Of a stretch of 64,000 nucleotides of DNA, positions 1 to 10,553 are shown in pieces; the first letter of the stretch is position 1, and each line of letters starts with the position of its first letter. This stretch comes from Maricaulaceae bacterium (GTDB lineage: Bacteria; Pseudomonadota; Alphaproteobacteria; Caulobacterales; Maricaulaceae). The stretch lies in NCBI GenBank assembly GCA_026126205.1, contig JAHCJP010000001.1, positions 372,001-436,000 of the forward strand, in the 5' to 3' direction. The position numbers and the translations under genes are program-made. The notes beneath the pieces are model-generated. The model was given only the letters and a program-made list of their open reading frames with translations, made no database searches and was not told the origin of the DNA.

Positions 1-186
1 TCGCTGGACCCCGAAACCTCCAAGACCATGGACGCGCACCACGCCGTGCGGCGCCACGGCATGCGGATTCTGGAGGGGCTGGTGCTGGATGGCATTCCCG
101 AAGGCGCCTATGAGCTGATCGCCGCGCCGCTGAAAATCGCCGGCGCCGACGCCGCGCCGGTGCGCGCCCTGCTGCGGGAGCTTTAA
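1..186 (+). CDS. kynB: Kynurenine formamidase (arylformamidase), C-terminal fragment
   Basis: This is the last 61 codons of a gene that begins before the window and ends with TAA at 184-186. The readable part holds [34 protein letters not shown] and a final [10 protein letters not shown], the usual tail of cyclase-family KynB. The enzyme hydrolyses N-formylkynurenine to kynurenine and formate in the cytoplasm, the second step of tryptophan catabolism. kynU follows after only two bases, so the two are almost certainly one operon; kynA may lie further upstream, outside the window. The catalytic metal-binding region is off the edge and cannot be checked. Confidence 0.85.
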   Translation, partial: SLDPETSKTMDAHHAVRRHGMRILEGLVLDGIPEGAYELIAAPLKIAGADAAPVRALLREL

Positions 187-188
187 TC

Positions 189-1427
189 GTGACCGCCCTC
201 ACCCTGCCCGGCCTGCGCGCCATGGACGCCGCCGACGCCCTGAAAGCCTTCCGGGCGCGCTTCCGCCTGCCCGAAGGACTGGTCTATCTCGACGGCAATT
301 CGCTGGGCGCCCTGCCCGCCGCCGCGCCCGGACGCCTGAAAGCCGTGATCGAGGACGAATGGGGGCGAGGCCTGATCCGGTCCTGGAACGCGGCGGACTG
401 GATCAGCGCCCCGCGCCGCGCCGGGGCGAAGATCGCCCGCCTGACCGGCGCGGGCGAGGACGAGGTGGTGGCCGCCGATTCCACCTCCATCAACGTGTTC
501 AAGGCGCTGTCGGCGGCGTTGCAGATCAACACGGGCCGCACGGTGCTGCTGTCCGAGGCCGGCAATTTTCCCACCGACGTCTACATGATGCAGGGGCTGT
601 CGGCGCTCAGCGGCGGCGCGGCGCAGACGCGTCTGGTGGAGGCGGACAAGCTGATGGAGGCGCTGGACGACAGCGTCTGCGCCCTGCTGCTGACCCATGT
701 GCATTACAAGACCGGCGCGATGCACGACATGGCGGCGGTGACGAAGGCCGCGCATGACGCCGGGGCGCTGGTGATCTGGGATCTCAGCCACAGCGCCGGC
801 GCTCTGCCGGTTGAGTTGAACGCCTGCGGCGCCGATTTCGCCGTCGGCTGCGGCTACAAGTATCTGAACGGCGGCCCGGGCGCCCCGGCCTTCATCTTCG
901 CGGCGAAGCGCCATCAGCATGTCTTCCCCGCCCTGTCCGGCTGGCTGGGCCATGCCGCGCCGTTCGATTTCCGCGACGATTACCAGCCCGCCCCCGGCAT
1001 CGACCGCTTTCAGTGCGGCACGCCGGGCGTTCTGGGCATGGCGGCGCTGGAAACCGGGCTGGACCTGATGCTGGAAGCCGACATGGCGGCGATCCGCGCC
1101 AAGTCGCAGGCGCTGGGCGACGCCTTCATCACCTTGGTGGAGCAGGAATGCGCCGCGCATGGCTTTACACTGGCCAGCCCGCGCGCGGCGGACCGGCGCG
1201 GCAGCCAGGTCAGTTTCCGCCACCCGGAAGGCTATGCGATCATGCAGGCGCTGATCGCGCGCGGCGTGATCGGCGATTTCCGGGCGCCGGACATCCTGCG
1301 CTTCGGCTTCGCGCCGTTGTATAACCGCTTCGAGGACGTGTGGGACGCGGCGGCGAACCTGAAAGCGGTCATGGATGGCCGCGAATGGGACGCGCCGCAA
1401 TTTCGCGCCCGCGCCGCCGTGACCTGA
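189..1427 (+). CDS. kynU: Kynureninase
   Basis: A 412-residue PLP enzyme that cleaves kynurenine to anthranilate and alanine. The start is GTG at 189, two bases after the kynB stop, which makes coupling likely. Family landmarks are YLDGNSLGALP near residues 33-43, WDLSHSAGALP near 198-208 (PLP aspartate region), and CGYKYLNGGPGAPAF with Lys224 as the expected Schiff-base lysine. Length matches typical bacterial KynU (about 400-420). With kynB before it and a ligand-sensing RAM protein after it, the cluster looks like the aerobic tryptophan-to-anthranilate route. No anthranilate-degrading genes are in the window. Confidence 0.95.
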   Translation: MTALTLPGLRAMDAADALKAFRARFRLPEGLVYLDGNSLGALPAAAPGRLKAVIEDEWGRGLIRSWNAADWISAPRRAGAKIARLTGAGEDEVVAADSTSINVFKALSAALQINTGRTVLLSEAGNFPTDVYMMQGLSALSGGAAQTRLVEADKLMEALDDSVCALLLTHVHYKTGAMHDMAAVTKAAHDAGALVIWDLSHSAGALPVELNACGADFAVGCGYKYLNGGPGAPAFIFAAKRHQHVFPALSGWLGHAAPFDFRDDYQPAPGIDRFQCGTPGVLGMAALETGLDLMLEADMAAIRAKSQALGDAFITLVEQECAAHGFTLASPRAADRRGSQVSFRHPEGYAIMQALIARGVIGDFRAPDILRFGFAPLYNRFEDVWDAAANLKAVMDGREWDAPQFRARAAVT

Positions 1428-1438
1428 AGGGAGCCGCC

Positions 1439-1705
1439 ATGCGCCAGTTCTTCGTGTTCATCAAATGCGATCTCGGCAAGACCTATGAGGTGGCGGCCGA
1501 ACTGGTCGACCGGCTGGAAGAGGCCCGCCAGGTCCACTCCATCTCCGGCGCCTTCGACCTGCTGGCGCATTTCGCCGTCGCCGCCGACGCCGATATCGGC
1601 CGGTTCGTGACCCAGAAAGTACAAACGATTCCATATATCAAGGACACCCAGACGATGCTTTGCTTTAATGCCTTCACCAAGGACAAGGGCCTGGGGGAAG
1701 ATTGA
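1439..1705 (+). CDS. Stand-alone RAM (Lrp/AsnC ligand-binding) domain protein
   Basis: An 88-residue protein starting at ATG 1439, 11 bases after kynU, with GAAGGGAG just upstream as ribosome site. It is only the alpha/beta RAM fold of Lrp/AsnC regulators: FVFIKCDLGKTYEVAAEL, then VHSISGAFDLLAHFAV, then IPYIKDTQTMLCF. There is no helix-turn-helix half. Such stand-alone RAM proteins form oligomeric rings and can bind amino acids; some regulate partner enzymes or full-length Lrp proteins. Its place between kynU and sdaA suggests an amino-acid sensor for this catabolic operon, but that role is inferred from position only. Confidence 0.8.
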   Translation: MRQFFVFIKCDLGKTYEVAAELVDRLEEARQVHSISGAFDLLAHFAVAADADIGRFVTQKVQTIPYIKDTQTMLCFNAFTKDKGLGED

Positions 1706-1710
1706 CGGCC

Positions 1711-3093
1711 ATGCATTTCGGGGTCTTCGACCTGTTCAAGATCGGCATTGGCCCGTCCAGCAGCCACACCGTGGGGCCGATGAAGGCGGCGCGCGCCTTC
1801 ATGCTGCGCATCAGGGACGCCGGCGATCTTCAGCGCACCGCACGGGTGGAGGCGGAGCTTTACGGCTCCCTCGCCCTCACCGGGCTGGGTCATGGCTCCG
1901 ACAAGGCGGTGCTGCTGGGCCTGTCCGGCTTCGATCCAGCGGAAACCGACCCGGACGCGGTTCCCGCGGTGCTGGAGCGCATTCGCGGCGACAAACGCCT
2001 GACCCTGCTGGGCGAGCAGGCGACCGCTTTCGACGAGCGTGAGCAGCTTCTTTTCAAGGGCGAGGTGCGCCTGCCCTTTCACTCCAACGCCATGAAGTTC
2101 CGCGCCCTCGCCGGTGATGGCGAGGTGCTGCGCGAGGAGGTCTGGTATTCCATCGGCGGCGGTTTCGTGATCGACGAGGCCGAGGCCGGGCGCAATTCCG
2201 CCGCCGGCGAGAAGGAGGGAGAACCCTTTCCCTTCGACAGCGGTGAGGAGCTGCTGGCGCTGTGCGAGCGCGAGGGCCTGACCATCCCGGAGCTGATGCT
2301 GGCCAATGAAAAGACATTCCTGAGCGATACGGAGATACGTGAGGGCGTCGCGCGCATCTGGACCGCCATGGAGGCCTGTATCGACCGCGGCCTGCGCGAG
2401 GACGGCGTGCTGCCCGGCGCGCTGAAAGTGCGCCGCCGCGCCGCGAAGCTGCACCGCGACCTGCAGGCGCATCCGGAGCGGATAGAGGCCGACCCGCTGG
2501 CGGCCATGGACTGGATCAATCTGTGGGCGATGGCGGTGAACGAGGAAAACGCCGCCGGCGGCCGCGTCGTCACCGCCCCCACCAACGGCGCGGCGGGCAT
2601 CATTCCCGCCGTGGCGCGCTATTTCGACGTCTATCACCGCAAGGCGGACGATGAAGACGCCCTGCTGCGCTTCTTCCTCGCCGCCGCGGCGGTGGGCGCG
2701 CTGTACAAGAAGAACGCCTCCATCTCCGGCGCCGAGGCAGGCTGTCAGGGCGAGGTCGGCGTCGCCTGCTCGATGGCCGCGGCGGGTCTGGCCGCCGCGA
2801 TGGGCGCGACCAACCAGCAGATCGAGAACGCCGCCGAGATCGGCATGGAGCATAATCTCGGCCTCACCTGCGACCCCGTGGGCGGGCTGGTGCAGATCCC
2901 CTGTATCGAGCGCAACGCCATCGGCGCGGTGAAGGCGATCGACGCCGCGCGGCTGGCCATGCGCGGCGACGGCAAACACCATGTCAGCCTCGACCAGGTG
3001 ATCGAGACCATGCGCCAGACCGGCGAGGACATGAGCGAGAAATACAAGGAGACCGCCAAGGGCGGCCTCGCCGTCAATGTGGTGGAGTGCTGA
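1711..3093 (+). CDS. sdaA: L-serine ammonia-lyase (iron-sulfur, single-chain)
   Basis: A 460-residue serine deaminase converting L-serine to pyruvate and ammonia. ATG 1711 is preferred over the upstream in-frame TTG 1702 because GGGGGAAG at 1693-1700 is well spaced for it and the N-terminus then aligns with E. coli SdaA ([11 protein letters not shown] at 14-24). Cys345, Cys387 and Cys398 have exactly the 42/11 spacing of the E. coli [4Fe-4S] ligands (343/385/396 from memory). [11 protein letters not shown] and [12 protein letters not shown] are also clear. It follows the RAM-domain gene by 5 bases and ends the operon; the convergent eno gene lies beyond a repeat-rich spacer. Confidence 0.96.
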   Translation: MHFGVFDLFKIGIGPSSSHTVGPMKAARAFMLRIRDAGDLQRTARVEAELYGSLALTGLGHGSDKAVLLGLSGFDPAETDPDAVPAVLERIRGDKRLTLLGEQATAFDEREQLLFKGEVRLPFHSNAMKFRALAGDGEVLREEVWYSIGGGFVIDEAEAGRNSAAGEKEGEPFPFDSGEELLALCEREGLTIPELMLANEKTFLSDTEIREGVARIWTAMEACIDRGLREDGVLPGALKVRRRAAKLHRDLQAHPERIEADPLAAMDWINLWAMAVNEENAAGGRVVTAPTNGAAGIIPAVARYFDVYHRKADDEDALLRFFLAAAAVGALYKKNASISGAEAGCQGEVGVACSMAAAGLAAAMGATNQQIENAAEIGMEHNLGLTCDPVGGLVQIPCIERNAIGAVKAIDAARLAMRGDGKHHVSLDQVIETMRQTGEDMSEKYKETAKGGLAVNVVEC

Positions 3094-3344
3094 GAGCTTT
3101 GCCCCTCGCCCTACCTCTAATCCTGAGGTGCGAAGCTTATTGCGGCCCTTCTCCTTCCCCTCGATGGGGAAGGTGGCCGAGCGTAGTGAGGCCGGAAGGG
3201 GTGTTGGCAGAGCGCTGAAAGGATTGGCTCGTTGACGGCGCGCCATCACACAGCGTAACCGCCGCAGACCGCGCAGATCACCCCTCCCCCGCCCTTCGGG
3301 CGGCCCCTCCCCATCGAGGGGAGGGAGAGGCTCGGCGGATTCCC
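3094..3344. repeat. Intergenic palindromic repeats between sdaA and eno
   Basis: The 251-base gap between the convergent sdaA and eno genes holds three hairpins. CCTTCCCC/GGGGAAGG lies at 3153-3160 and 3166-3173 around TCGAT; CCGCCC-TTC-GGGCGG at 3289-3303; and CCCTCCCC/GGGGAGGG at 3305-3312 and 3318-3325 around ATCGA. The core CCCC-(ATCGA)-GGGG recurs at 15521-15540. A partial CTCAGGAT-type repeat lies near 3105-3137. None has a T-run, so any terminator role for sdaA or eno is uncertain. No ORF is credible here. Confidence 0.7.
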
Positions 3345-4687
<1,343 letters not shown>

Positions 4688-4700
4688 GCGGAAGGAAGGA

Positions 4701-4883
4701 TCAGTCTTCCTTCGGCTCCAGAATCTGCTTGCCGCGGTACATGCCCGACTTCAGGTCGATGTGGTGCGGACGGCGCAGCTCGCCGGAGTCCTTGTCCTCG
4801 ACATAGGCGTTGTTCGCCAGCTTGTGGTGGCTGCGGCGCATGTTGCGCTTCGAGGGCGAGGTTTTTCTCTTCGGGACGGCCAT
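4701..4883 (-). CDS. rpmF: 50S ribosomal protein L32
   Basis: A 60-residue basic protein beginning [19 protein letters not shown], the hallmark L32 N-terminus, with [15 protein letters not shown] in the second half. It is the non-zinc-ribbon form typical of Alphaproteobacteria, without the CxxC pairs of other L32 proteins. It lies divergent from a CPBP protease gene across a 171-base gap. plsX and fabH, its neighbours in many other bacteria, are not here. Confidence 0.97.
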   Translation of the reverse strand: MAVPKRKTSPSKRNMRRSHHKLANNAYVEDKDSGELRRPHHIDLKSGMYRGKQILEPKED

Positions 4884-5054
4884 GGCGCCTGCTCCAGCGT
4901 GTCGGAATGAATCTCTTGGCGGCCAATGGGGCCGCGGAGCCGCGCCCTATAGCGCCTTAAGCTGCGGCGCGCAACAGCGTCACGCGCCCCCGCCCACCCT
5001 GCATCCGAAACTGCGCCGGCGCGCATCATACCGCAACCGGCCCGGGAGAACGCC

Positions 5055-5792
5055 ATGACCAGCGCACAGCTCGCAATGCTGATGGAAACCGCGATCCAGA
5101 CCGGTGCGGTTCTGCTGGCCGCCCTGCTGCTGCGCAACAGCGTTCGCTGGCGCTGGGTGGCGGTGTCGGTGGTCTTGCTGATCCTCGCCCAAGCCGCCCT
5201 CACCCGCGGTTTCCACCTGCTGCCGCGTCCGGACTTCCTCGCAGGCCTGAGCTGGAACTGGACCGGGTTCACCACCCTGCTGGCGGTGACGCTGGCGGGA
5301 ATGGTGCTGCTGCCCGGCGCCGGATTCCGGCCCTCCGGGCTGACATGGGCGCATCAGAGCGGCTCGCTGGCGCCCACCCTCGCCGTCACCCTGCCGCTGT
5401 GCGCGCTGCTGACCGGGTTCGCCCTCGCCGACGTGTTCGGCCCCGGCGACCGCACCGACACCGAGGCGATCCTGTTCAACCTCACGGCCGGCCCCGCCGC
5501 CGAGGAGCTGTTCTATCGCGGCCTGCTGCTCGCGGGTCTGGCGCAGGCTTTCGGGCGGCCGGCGCGGGTTCTGGGCGCGCAGACCGGCTGGGGCGCATTG
5601 CTGGCGGCCTTCTGCTTCGGCGCCGCCCATCTAATCGGGTGGTCGTCCACCGGACTGAGCTTCAACTGGATGATGGCGGGCTACACCTTCGCGGCGGGGC
5701 TGATCCTCGTCTGGATACGCGAGCGCAGCGGCAGCCTCGCCCAGCCGTTCCTGATCCATGCCTGGGGCAACACCGTTCAGTATCTGCTGTAG
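5055..5792 (+). CDS. CPBP family intramembrane glutamic endopeptidase
   Basis: A 245-residue integral membrane protein with about six to eight hydrophobic segments. It carries the CPBP (Abi/CAAX protease-like) signature: AAEELFYRG with Glu150, Glu151 and Arg155, then FCFGAAHL with His192, then FLIHAWGNT with His235 and Asn239. The family comprises glutamic intramembrane proteases; bacterial members are linked to bacteriocin self-immunity, signalling or prenyl-protein processing. The substrate here cannot be predicted, and neighbours (rpmF and a CGNR regulator, both on the other strand) give no clue. All expected catalytic residues are present, so it is probably active. Confidence 0.85.
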   Translation: MTSAQLAMLMETAIQTGAVLLAALLLRNSVRWRWVAVSVVLLILAQAALTRGFHLLPRPDFLAGLSWNWTGFTTLLAVTLAGMVLLPGAGFRPSGLTWAHQSGSLAPTLAVTLPLCALLTGFALADVFGPGDRTDTEAILFNLTAGPAAEELFYRGLLLAGLAQAFGRPARVLGAQTGWGALLAAFCFGAAHLIGWSSTGLSFNWMMAGYTFAAGLILVWIRERSGSLAQPFLIHAWGNTVQYLL

Positions 5793-5798
5793 CAGGCG

Positions 5799-6371
5799 TC
5801 ACGCGCCGGCCACGGCGCGCTGGCGGGCGCGGAAACTGCGCACCTTCGCCCGGTTGCCGCAACCGGCCGCCGAGGAGCACCAGCGGCGCTTGCCGGCCGG
5901 GGAATTGTCGACGAACAGCAGCGCGCATTCCGGACACAGGCGCACCCGCGCGCGGTCGCGTCCCGCCATCAGGCGGATGGCGTCGGCGGCCAGCGTCGAC
6001 ATCGCCGCCTCGATCAGCCGCGGGGCGAACATCGTCACCCCCTCGGCGGTGATCTGGGGGCGCAGCGGCGTCTGCGCGGCGATGCTGTTCAAAAGCGCGA
6101 TATCCGCCGCATCGGGACGGCGGCGAACAATCAACGCACAGGCGGAGCGGTGAATCGCCTCGCGCAGGCGCACGGCGGCGCGCAGATGATGCTGGCGCGC
6201 CTTGTGTTTGACGCCGGGCGGGGCGAGACCCGCCGCGTCCAGCCAGGCGTCCAGGTCCTCCGGCCGCGCCAGCAGGTCCGTCTCGCCCTCCACGCCGCGG
6301 TCGCGCAGCGTGGCGGCGAAATCGAAGCTGATCGAACCGGCGATGAAGCTGAATCGTGAGGCCTGGGTCAT
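5799..6371 (-). CDS. ABATE / CGNR zinc-finger transcription regulator
   Basis: A 190-residue protein with an N-terminal ABATE domain (roughly 1-130; FIAGSISFDFAATL and an internal AVRLREAIHR segment) and a C-terminal CGNR zinc finger: LCPECALLFVDNS then WCSSAAGCGNRAKVRSF, giving four cysteines for zinc. Proteins of this layout are annotated as putative stress-induced transcription regulators, with the zinc finger thought to bind DNA; direct evidence is thin. It is a single gene, convergent with the CPBP gene (6-base gap), with a 251-base upstream gap that I could not resolve into a convincing promoter. Confidence 0.82.
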   Translation of the reverse strand: MTQASRFSFIAGSISFDFAATLRDRGVEGETDLLARPEDLDAWLDAAGLAPPGVKHKARQHHLRAAVRLREAIHRSACALIVRRRPDAADIALLNSIAAQTPLRPQITAEGVTMFAPRLIEAAMSTLAADAIRLMAGRDRARVRLCPECALLFVDNSPAGKRRWCSSAAGCGNRAKVRSFRARQRAVAGA

Positions 6372-6622
6372 GTAACGTGGTTAACAGGTGTGGGTGATGG
6401 TTCAACCCCGCCTGTAACGGCGGGTGTGGACAGATCGCCGATTGCTGTGGAAAGCTCCGGCCCGGTTTCGCGTGACCCTGCGGCGATTTTCGGCTATATG
6501 TGGTTACGCGGCCCCGCCAGGGACCACATGACACCATGGCCAGAAAAACCCTACCACGATGGTCGTGATGGATCGCAGGCGGCGGCCGCGACTTTTGTCT
6601 GAATATCCCTAAGGTTCTGACC

Positions 6623-8251
6623 CTAAACCAGCCGGCTCTGCTCCACCGCCGCGGCGATGAAGCTGGCGAACAGCGGATGCGGGTCGAAGGGACGCGATTT
6701 CAGCTCCGGGTGGAACTGCACGCCGATAAACCAGGGGTGATCGGCGTATTCGACGATTTCGGGCAGCACGCCGTCCGGCGACAGGCCCGAGAACACCAGC
6801 CCCGCGGCCTCTAGCCGCTCCCGCCAGGCGATATTGACCTCGTATCGGTGGCGATGGCGCTCCTCTATGCGCTCCGCGCCGTAGATCTCCCGCACTTTCG
6901 AGCCTTTGGCCAGAACCGCAGGGTAAGCGCCCAGGCGCATGGTGCCGCCCAGATCGTCGTCCGCCGAGCGGGTCTCGACCCGGTTGCCCTTCGTCCATTC
7001 GGTCAGCAGGCCGACGACGGCGTCCTCGGCCGGGCCGAACTCGGTCGAACTGGCCTCCAGCGCGCCGGCCAGGTTCCGCGCCGCCTCGATCACCGCCATC
7101 TGCATGCCGAAACAGATGCCGAAATACGGCACCCTGTGTTCGCGCGCGAAGCGCGCGGCGGCGATCTTGCCTTCCGCCCCCCGCTCGCCGAAACCGCCGG
7201 GCACCAGCACGCCGTGGACGTCCTCCAGCGGCCCCATGGAGTCCGGTTGTTCGAACTGGGTGGCGTCCAGCCATTTCAGGCGCACCTTCACCCGGTTGGC
7301 GATGCCGCCATGATGCAGCGCCTCGATCAGCGATTTATAGGCGTCCAGCAGCCCCGTGTACTTGCCGACGACGCCGATGGTCACCTGCCCGTCCGGCTCG
7401 CGGATGGTCTGCGAGATGGTCTCCCACCGGGTCAGGTCCGGCTCGGGATCGGCCGGCAGGCCGAAGCGTGTCAGAACCTCGCTGTCCAGCCCCTGCGCGT
7501 GATAGGCCAGCGGCACGTCGTAGAGCGAAGCGGCGTCCAGTCCCTCGATCACCGCGCTTTCCGGCACGTTGCAGAACAGGGCGATCTTGCGCTTGTCGCC
7601 GGGATCGATCGGCATTTCGCAGCGGCACAGCAGGATGTCCGGCTGGATGCCGATGGAGCGCAGCTCCTTCACCGAGTGCTGGGTGGGCTTGGTCTTCATC
7701 TCGCCGGCGGCCTTGATGAAGGGCAGCAGCGTGACGTGGATGAACAGCGCCCGGTCGCGGCCCAGCTCCTGCGCCAACTGCCGGATCGCCTCGAAAAAGG
7801 GCAGCCCCTCGATGTCGCCCACCGTGCCGCCGATTTCGCACAGCACGAAGTCGACATCGCCGGCGTCGGCCAGCACGAACTGTTTGATGACATCGGTGAC
7901 GTGCGGGATCACCTGCACGGTGGCGCCCAGATAGTCGCCGCGGCGTTCGCGCTCGATGATCGTCTGGTAGATGCGGCCGGTGGTGATGTTGTCGCTCTGC
8001 GCCGCCGAAACGCCGGTGAAGCGCTCGTAATGCCCCAGGTCCAGGTCCGTCTCCGCCCCGTCGTCGGTGACATAGACCTCGCCATGCTGATAGGGCGACA
8101 TCGTGCCGGGGTCGACGTTGAGATAGGGATCCAGCTTGCGTAGGCGGACGCGGTATCCGCGCGCCTGCAGCAAAGCGCCGAGAGCGGCTGAAGCGAGGCC
8201 CTTGCCCAGAGAGGAGACCACGCCGCCGGTGATGAAGATGTATCGCGGCAT
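6623..8251 (-). CDS. pyrG: CTP synthase
   Basis: A 542-residue enzyme aminating UTP to CTP using glutamine and ATP. The start is the ATG at 8251 giving [18 protein letters not shown]; a longer in-frame reading to 8302 only adds a non-conserved leader. The synthetase half shows the P-loop [10 protein letters not shown] and [13 protein letters not shown]; the glutaminase half shows GGFGERG, the nucleophile in GICFGMQMA and VQFHPEL near the C-terminus. Length matches E. coli PyrG (545). It follows secG on the same strand after an 82-base gap with strong hairpins. Confidence 0.97.
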   Translation of the reverse strand: MPRYIFITGGVVSSLGKGLASAALGALLQARGYRVRLRKLDPYLNVDPGTMSPYQHGEVYVTDDGAETDLDLGHYERFTGVSAAQSDNITTGRIYQTIIERERRGDYLGATVQVIPHVTDVIKQFVLADAGDVDFVLCEIGGTVGDIEGLPFFEAIRQLAQELGRDRALFIHVTLLPFIKAAGEMKTKPTQHSVKELRSIGIQPDILLCRCEMPIDPGDKRKIALFCNVPESAVIEGLDAASLYDVPLAYHAQGLDSEVLTRFGLPADPEPDLTRWETISQTIREPDGQVTIGVVGKYTGLLDAYKSLIEALHHGGIANRVKVRLKWLDATQFEQPDSMGPLEDVHGVLVPGGFGERGAEGKIAAARFAREHRVPYFGICFGMQMAVIEAARNLAGALEASSTEFGPAEDAVVGLLTEWTKGNRVETRSADDDLGGTMRLGAYPAVLAKGSKVREIYGAERIEERHRHRYEVNIAWRERLEAAGLVFSGLSPDGVLPEIVEYADHPWFIGVQFHPELKSRPFDPHPLFASFIAAAVEQSRLV

Positions 8252-8292
8252 GGGCCGTCTGCTTACCCTAGATTCGAACACGCAGGAAGACC

Positions 8293-8339
8293 GGGGCCGC
8301 ATGGCGGCCCCTCACGGGGTGATTGATGACGAATCAATC
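8293..8339 (-). terminator. Paired hairpins at the secG end, upstream of pyrG
   Basis: Two perfect inverted repeats sit back to back: GATTGAT/ATCAATC (8321-8327 and 8333-8339), overlapping the secG stop codon, and GGGGCCGC/GCGGCCCC (8293-8300 and 8304-8311) with a 3-base loop. The second is very stable. Neither is followed by a T-run. They could end secG transcription or form a 5' leader structure for pyrG. Confidence 0.4.
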
Positions 8340-8669
8340 GTCGGTGGGAACGCGCGGCTGGTCGGGCTGCGGAGCGTCAGGCTGGGACGTCTCGGCCTCG
8401 ACATCGACCCGGTCGAACACGCTGCGTCCCTGCGAGTCGACGCCGGCGGCGATGGCCAGCAGGATGCTCATGGCGAAAAAAATCGCGCCAAGGATCATGG
8501 TGGTGCGGGTCAACGCGTTGGCGGCGCCGCGACCAGACATCAGACCCCCGGGTCCGCCGCCGCCGATACCCAGCGCGCCGCCGTCAGAGCGCTGCATCAG
8601 GATAACGGCGACCAGCGCTGCGGCCACGAGAAGGTGAATGATCAGAAGAACCTGGATGAAATTATGCAT
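8334..8669 (-). CDS. secG: Preprotein translocase subunit SecG
   Basis: A 111-residue inner-membrane protein with two transmembrane helices (about 5-24 and 55-76) separated by the SecG loop ILMQRSDGGALGIGGG and GLMSGRGAANALTRTT. It assists SecYEG protein export. The C-terminal tail is acidic and proline-rich (ETSQPDAPQPDQPR), common in alphaproteobacterial SecG. The position between tpiA and pyrG is the usual alphaproteobacterial one, except that an extra receiver-like gene separates it from tpiA. Confidence 0.95.
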   Translation of the reverse strand: MHNFIQVLLIIHLLVAAALVAVILMQRSDGGALGIGGGGPGGLMSGRGAANALTRTTMILGAIFFAMSILLAIAAGVDSQGRSVFDRVDVEAETSQPDAPQPDQPRVPTDD

Positions 8670-8702
8670 GTCGCGTCCGCCGTTCGCGGGGCGCGGCCCC
8701 GC

Positions 8703-9692
8703 CTACATCGCGGCGCTATGTAGCGCAGGCTGGCCCTCGGCGCCACCACCGGATTCGGCGGATTTCAGCAACCGGCGCCGCAAGGTTACCACCGTGCGGG
8801 CGATTTCATCCTTGGAACGCTCTATGGAAGCGCCTCCGGCATAGGCGGCGTAGGCGCCCACAGCGAGGTCCTTCACGAGGCGGAAATTCTTCGAGTTGCG
8901 CTCTGCAGGCGTTTTCAGCGTCGCGACCTGCTGGCAAAGCGCCTCGGCGACTTCAGCGGCCTCCTGCCGGCCGGCGTTGACCAGCTGACGGCGCAACTCG
9001 GCGGCCGTGCGCGTCATGTCGCCGTGATCAAAGGGCGGCGAGGAACCATCGGCCGCAGCATTGATCTGCAACTCGATCGAGATCACCATCCGCATCGCCA
9101 GCCGGCGCAGCCGTTCGGACTCCACCGTCTTGCGCGCCTCGCCGATCCAGGCGCGGGCGCGTATCAACCCCTCTTCATCGTCCTCCACCACGGCTTTCAG
9201 GGTGTTGGGCACGTTGACCACCGGGGCGTCGGACTTGCGGGACGCATCCTTGCGGCGGTCCGGGCCGATATAGTCGCTGGTGACGACGAAGGCCTTGCGG
9301 CCGCGCACCAGCGTGCGAACACGCTCCTCAACGAAAGTGGTGGAGAATGGGCGCGCGATCACGTCATCTGCGCCGCTCTCGATAGCCCTCCGGACATGTC
9401 CCCCGTCGCGGACCCATGAAGTCAACAGGACGACCATGAACGGGTTTTCGCCAATTTCGCCGTGACGGATTTCACGAACCAGCGGCAGCACGTCCACGCC
9501 TGGCCATGCGGATTCCGCCACCACAAGGTCGGGGCTGTTTTCTGAAAGGTAGCGTTCGAAATCCTTCAGCGACCCCACGCATTCGATCTGGCGGAATCCA
9601 ATCTCGTGCAATGCATAGCGCGTCGTGCGCAGGTTCACATGCACCGGGTCGAACAGCAGAACCGACGCCCGCCGGTAATCTATCTCGGCCAT
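8703..9692 (-). CDS. Degenerate receiver (pseudo-receiver) domain protein
   Basis: A 329-residue protein with an N-terminal CheY-like fold (about 8-130). VLLFDP aligns with the FLVVDD strand, so one of the two acidic metal ligands is Pro16; PDLVVAESAWPG puts Glu60 where the phospho-acceptor Asp belongs; VVLLT keeps Thr90; IARPFS has Arg113 in place of the conserved Lys. It is therefore unlikely to be phosphorylated in the normal way. A GPDRR motif at 142-146 and a mostly helical C-terminal region follow, with no recognisable output domain. It sits between tpiA and secG on the same strand. Function unknown; a scaffold or constitutively 'on' signalling role is possible. Confidence 0.7.
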   Translation of the reverse strand: MAEIDYRRASVLLFDPVHVNLRTTRYALHEIGFRQIECVGSLKDFERYLSENSPDLVVAESAWPGVDVLPLVREIRHGEIGENPFMVVLLTSWVRDGGHVRRAIESGADDVIARPFSTTFVEERVRTLVRGRKAFVVTSDYIGPDRRKDASRKSDAPVVNVPNTLKAVVEDDEEGLIRARAWIGEARKTVESERLRRLAMRMVISIELQINAAADGSSPPFDHGDMTRTAAELRRQLVNAGRQEAAEVAEALCQQVATLKTPAERNSKNFRLVKDLAVGAYAAYAGGASIERSKDEIARTVVTLRRRLLKSAESGGGAEGQPALHSAAM

Positions 9693-9779
9693 GTCGCGCT
9701 TTCGCCCCTTGCCGCCCGCTTGCTCCAGCAGGAACGCAGCCTGTGACGAAAACCTTGAAATCCTTTTACGCGGAAAGAT

Positions 9780-10553
9780 TCAATTGTCCGCAAACCGTAA
9801 ACCGTGTCGGCGCGATTGCGCAGCGCTGATGACGGCGGCGAAGCTGGCGGCCTGCAGGCTGGCCCCTCCCACAAGGGCGCCGTCAACATCATCCAGGGCC
9901 AGGATTCCGGCCGCGTTGTCCGGCTTCACCGACCCGCCGTAGAGGATGCGCAGCGCCGCGCCCCCGCCGCCTGGCGCGGCGGCGCGGATAAAGGCGTGCA
10001 TGGCGGCGATGTCGGCCAGCGACGCCGTGCGCCCGGTTCCGATCGCCCAGACCGGTTCGTAGGCGACCACGATGTCCTTCGCCACGCCGCGCGCCGGCCA
10101 GGACGCCGCCAGTTGCTCGCCGGTCACGGCCTCGGCGCGGCCCGCATCGCGCTCGGCCAGGGTCTCGCCGATGCAGATCACCGGGGTCAGCCCGGCCCGC
10201 AGCGCCGCTTCCGCCTTCGCCTTCACCAGAACGCTGGTTTCGCCGTGCCCCGCCCGGCGTTCGGAATGACCTACGATGACATGGCTCGCCCCCGCGTCGC
10301 GCAGCATCCCGGCCGAAAGGTCGCCCGTGAAGGCGCCTGAATCCGCCACGGCGCAGTCCTGCCCGCCGGCGAGAAACCCGTGCGCCGCGCAGGCCGAGGC
10401 GGCCTCGGCCAGCAGGGTGGCCGGCGGGCAGATCAGGATGCCGGCGTCCGGCCGCGCCGCGCCCAGCCGCGCGTCCAGCTCACCGATAAAGCCGAGATCG
10501 CCGCGCAGGCCATGCATTTTCCAGTTCGCGGCGATCAGCGTCCGGCGCGTCAT
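9780..10553 (-). CDS. tpiA: Triosephosphate isomerase
   Basis: A 257-residue TIM-barrel enzyme interconverting dihydroxyacetone phosphate and glyceraldehyde 3-phosphate. The start chosen is ATG 10553 ([15 protein letters not shown]); the frame stays open to 10607 but the extra residues are not conserved. Catalytic residues are visible: Asn10/Lys12 in NWKMHG, His96 in VIVGHSERR and Glu166 in [11 protein letters not shown], plus [11 protein letters not shown] near the end for phosphate binding. It is divergent from ppiD across 125 bases that must hold both promoters. Confidence 0.97.
   Translation of the reverse strand: MTRRTLIAANWKMHGLRGDLGFIGELDARLGAARPDAGILICPPATLLAEAASACAAHGFLAGGQDCAVADSGAFTGDLSAGMLRDAGASHVIVGHSERRAGHGETSVLVKAKAEAALRAGLTPVICIGETLAERDAGRAEAVTGEQLAASWPARGVAKDIVVAYEPVWAIGTGRTASLADIAAMHAFIRAAAPGGGGAALRILYGGSVKPDNAAGILALDDVDGALVGGASLQAASFAAVISAAQSRRHGLRFADN

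Noticed and set aside
3289..3325. A rho-independent terminator for eno
   Set aside because: The stems are strong but lack a following T-tract on either strand, and one is a member of a dispersed repeat family, so it is listed as a repeat.
6390..6602. A 70-codon plus-strand ORF in the gap between the CGNR gene and pyrG
   Set aside because: No ribosome site, no recognisable motif and unusual composition. It overlaps a weak ATGTGGT/ACCACAT inverted repeat, and the gap more probably holds the CGNR promoter.
8252..8333. A tRNA T-arm-like TTCGAATC on the minus strand upstream of pyrG
   Set aside because: No acceptor or anticodon stem can be formed around it, and the gap is only 82 bases with other hairpins. 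A similar TTCGAATC near 42283 also has no tRNA around it.
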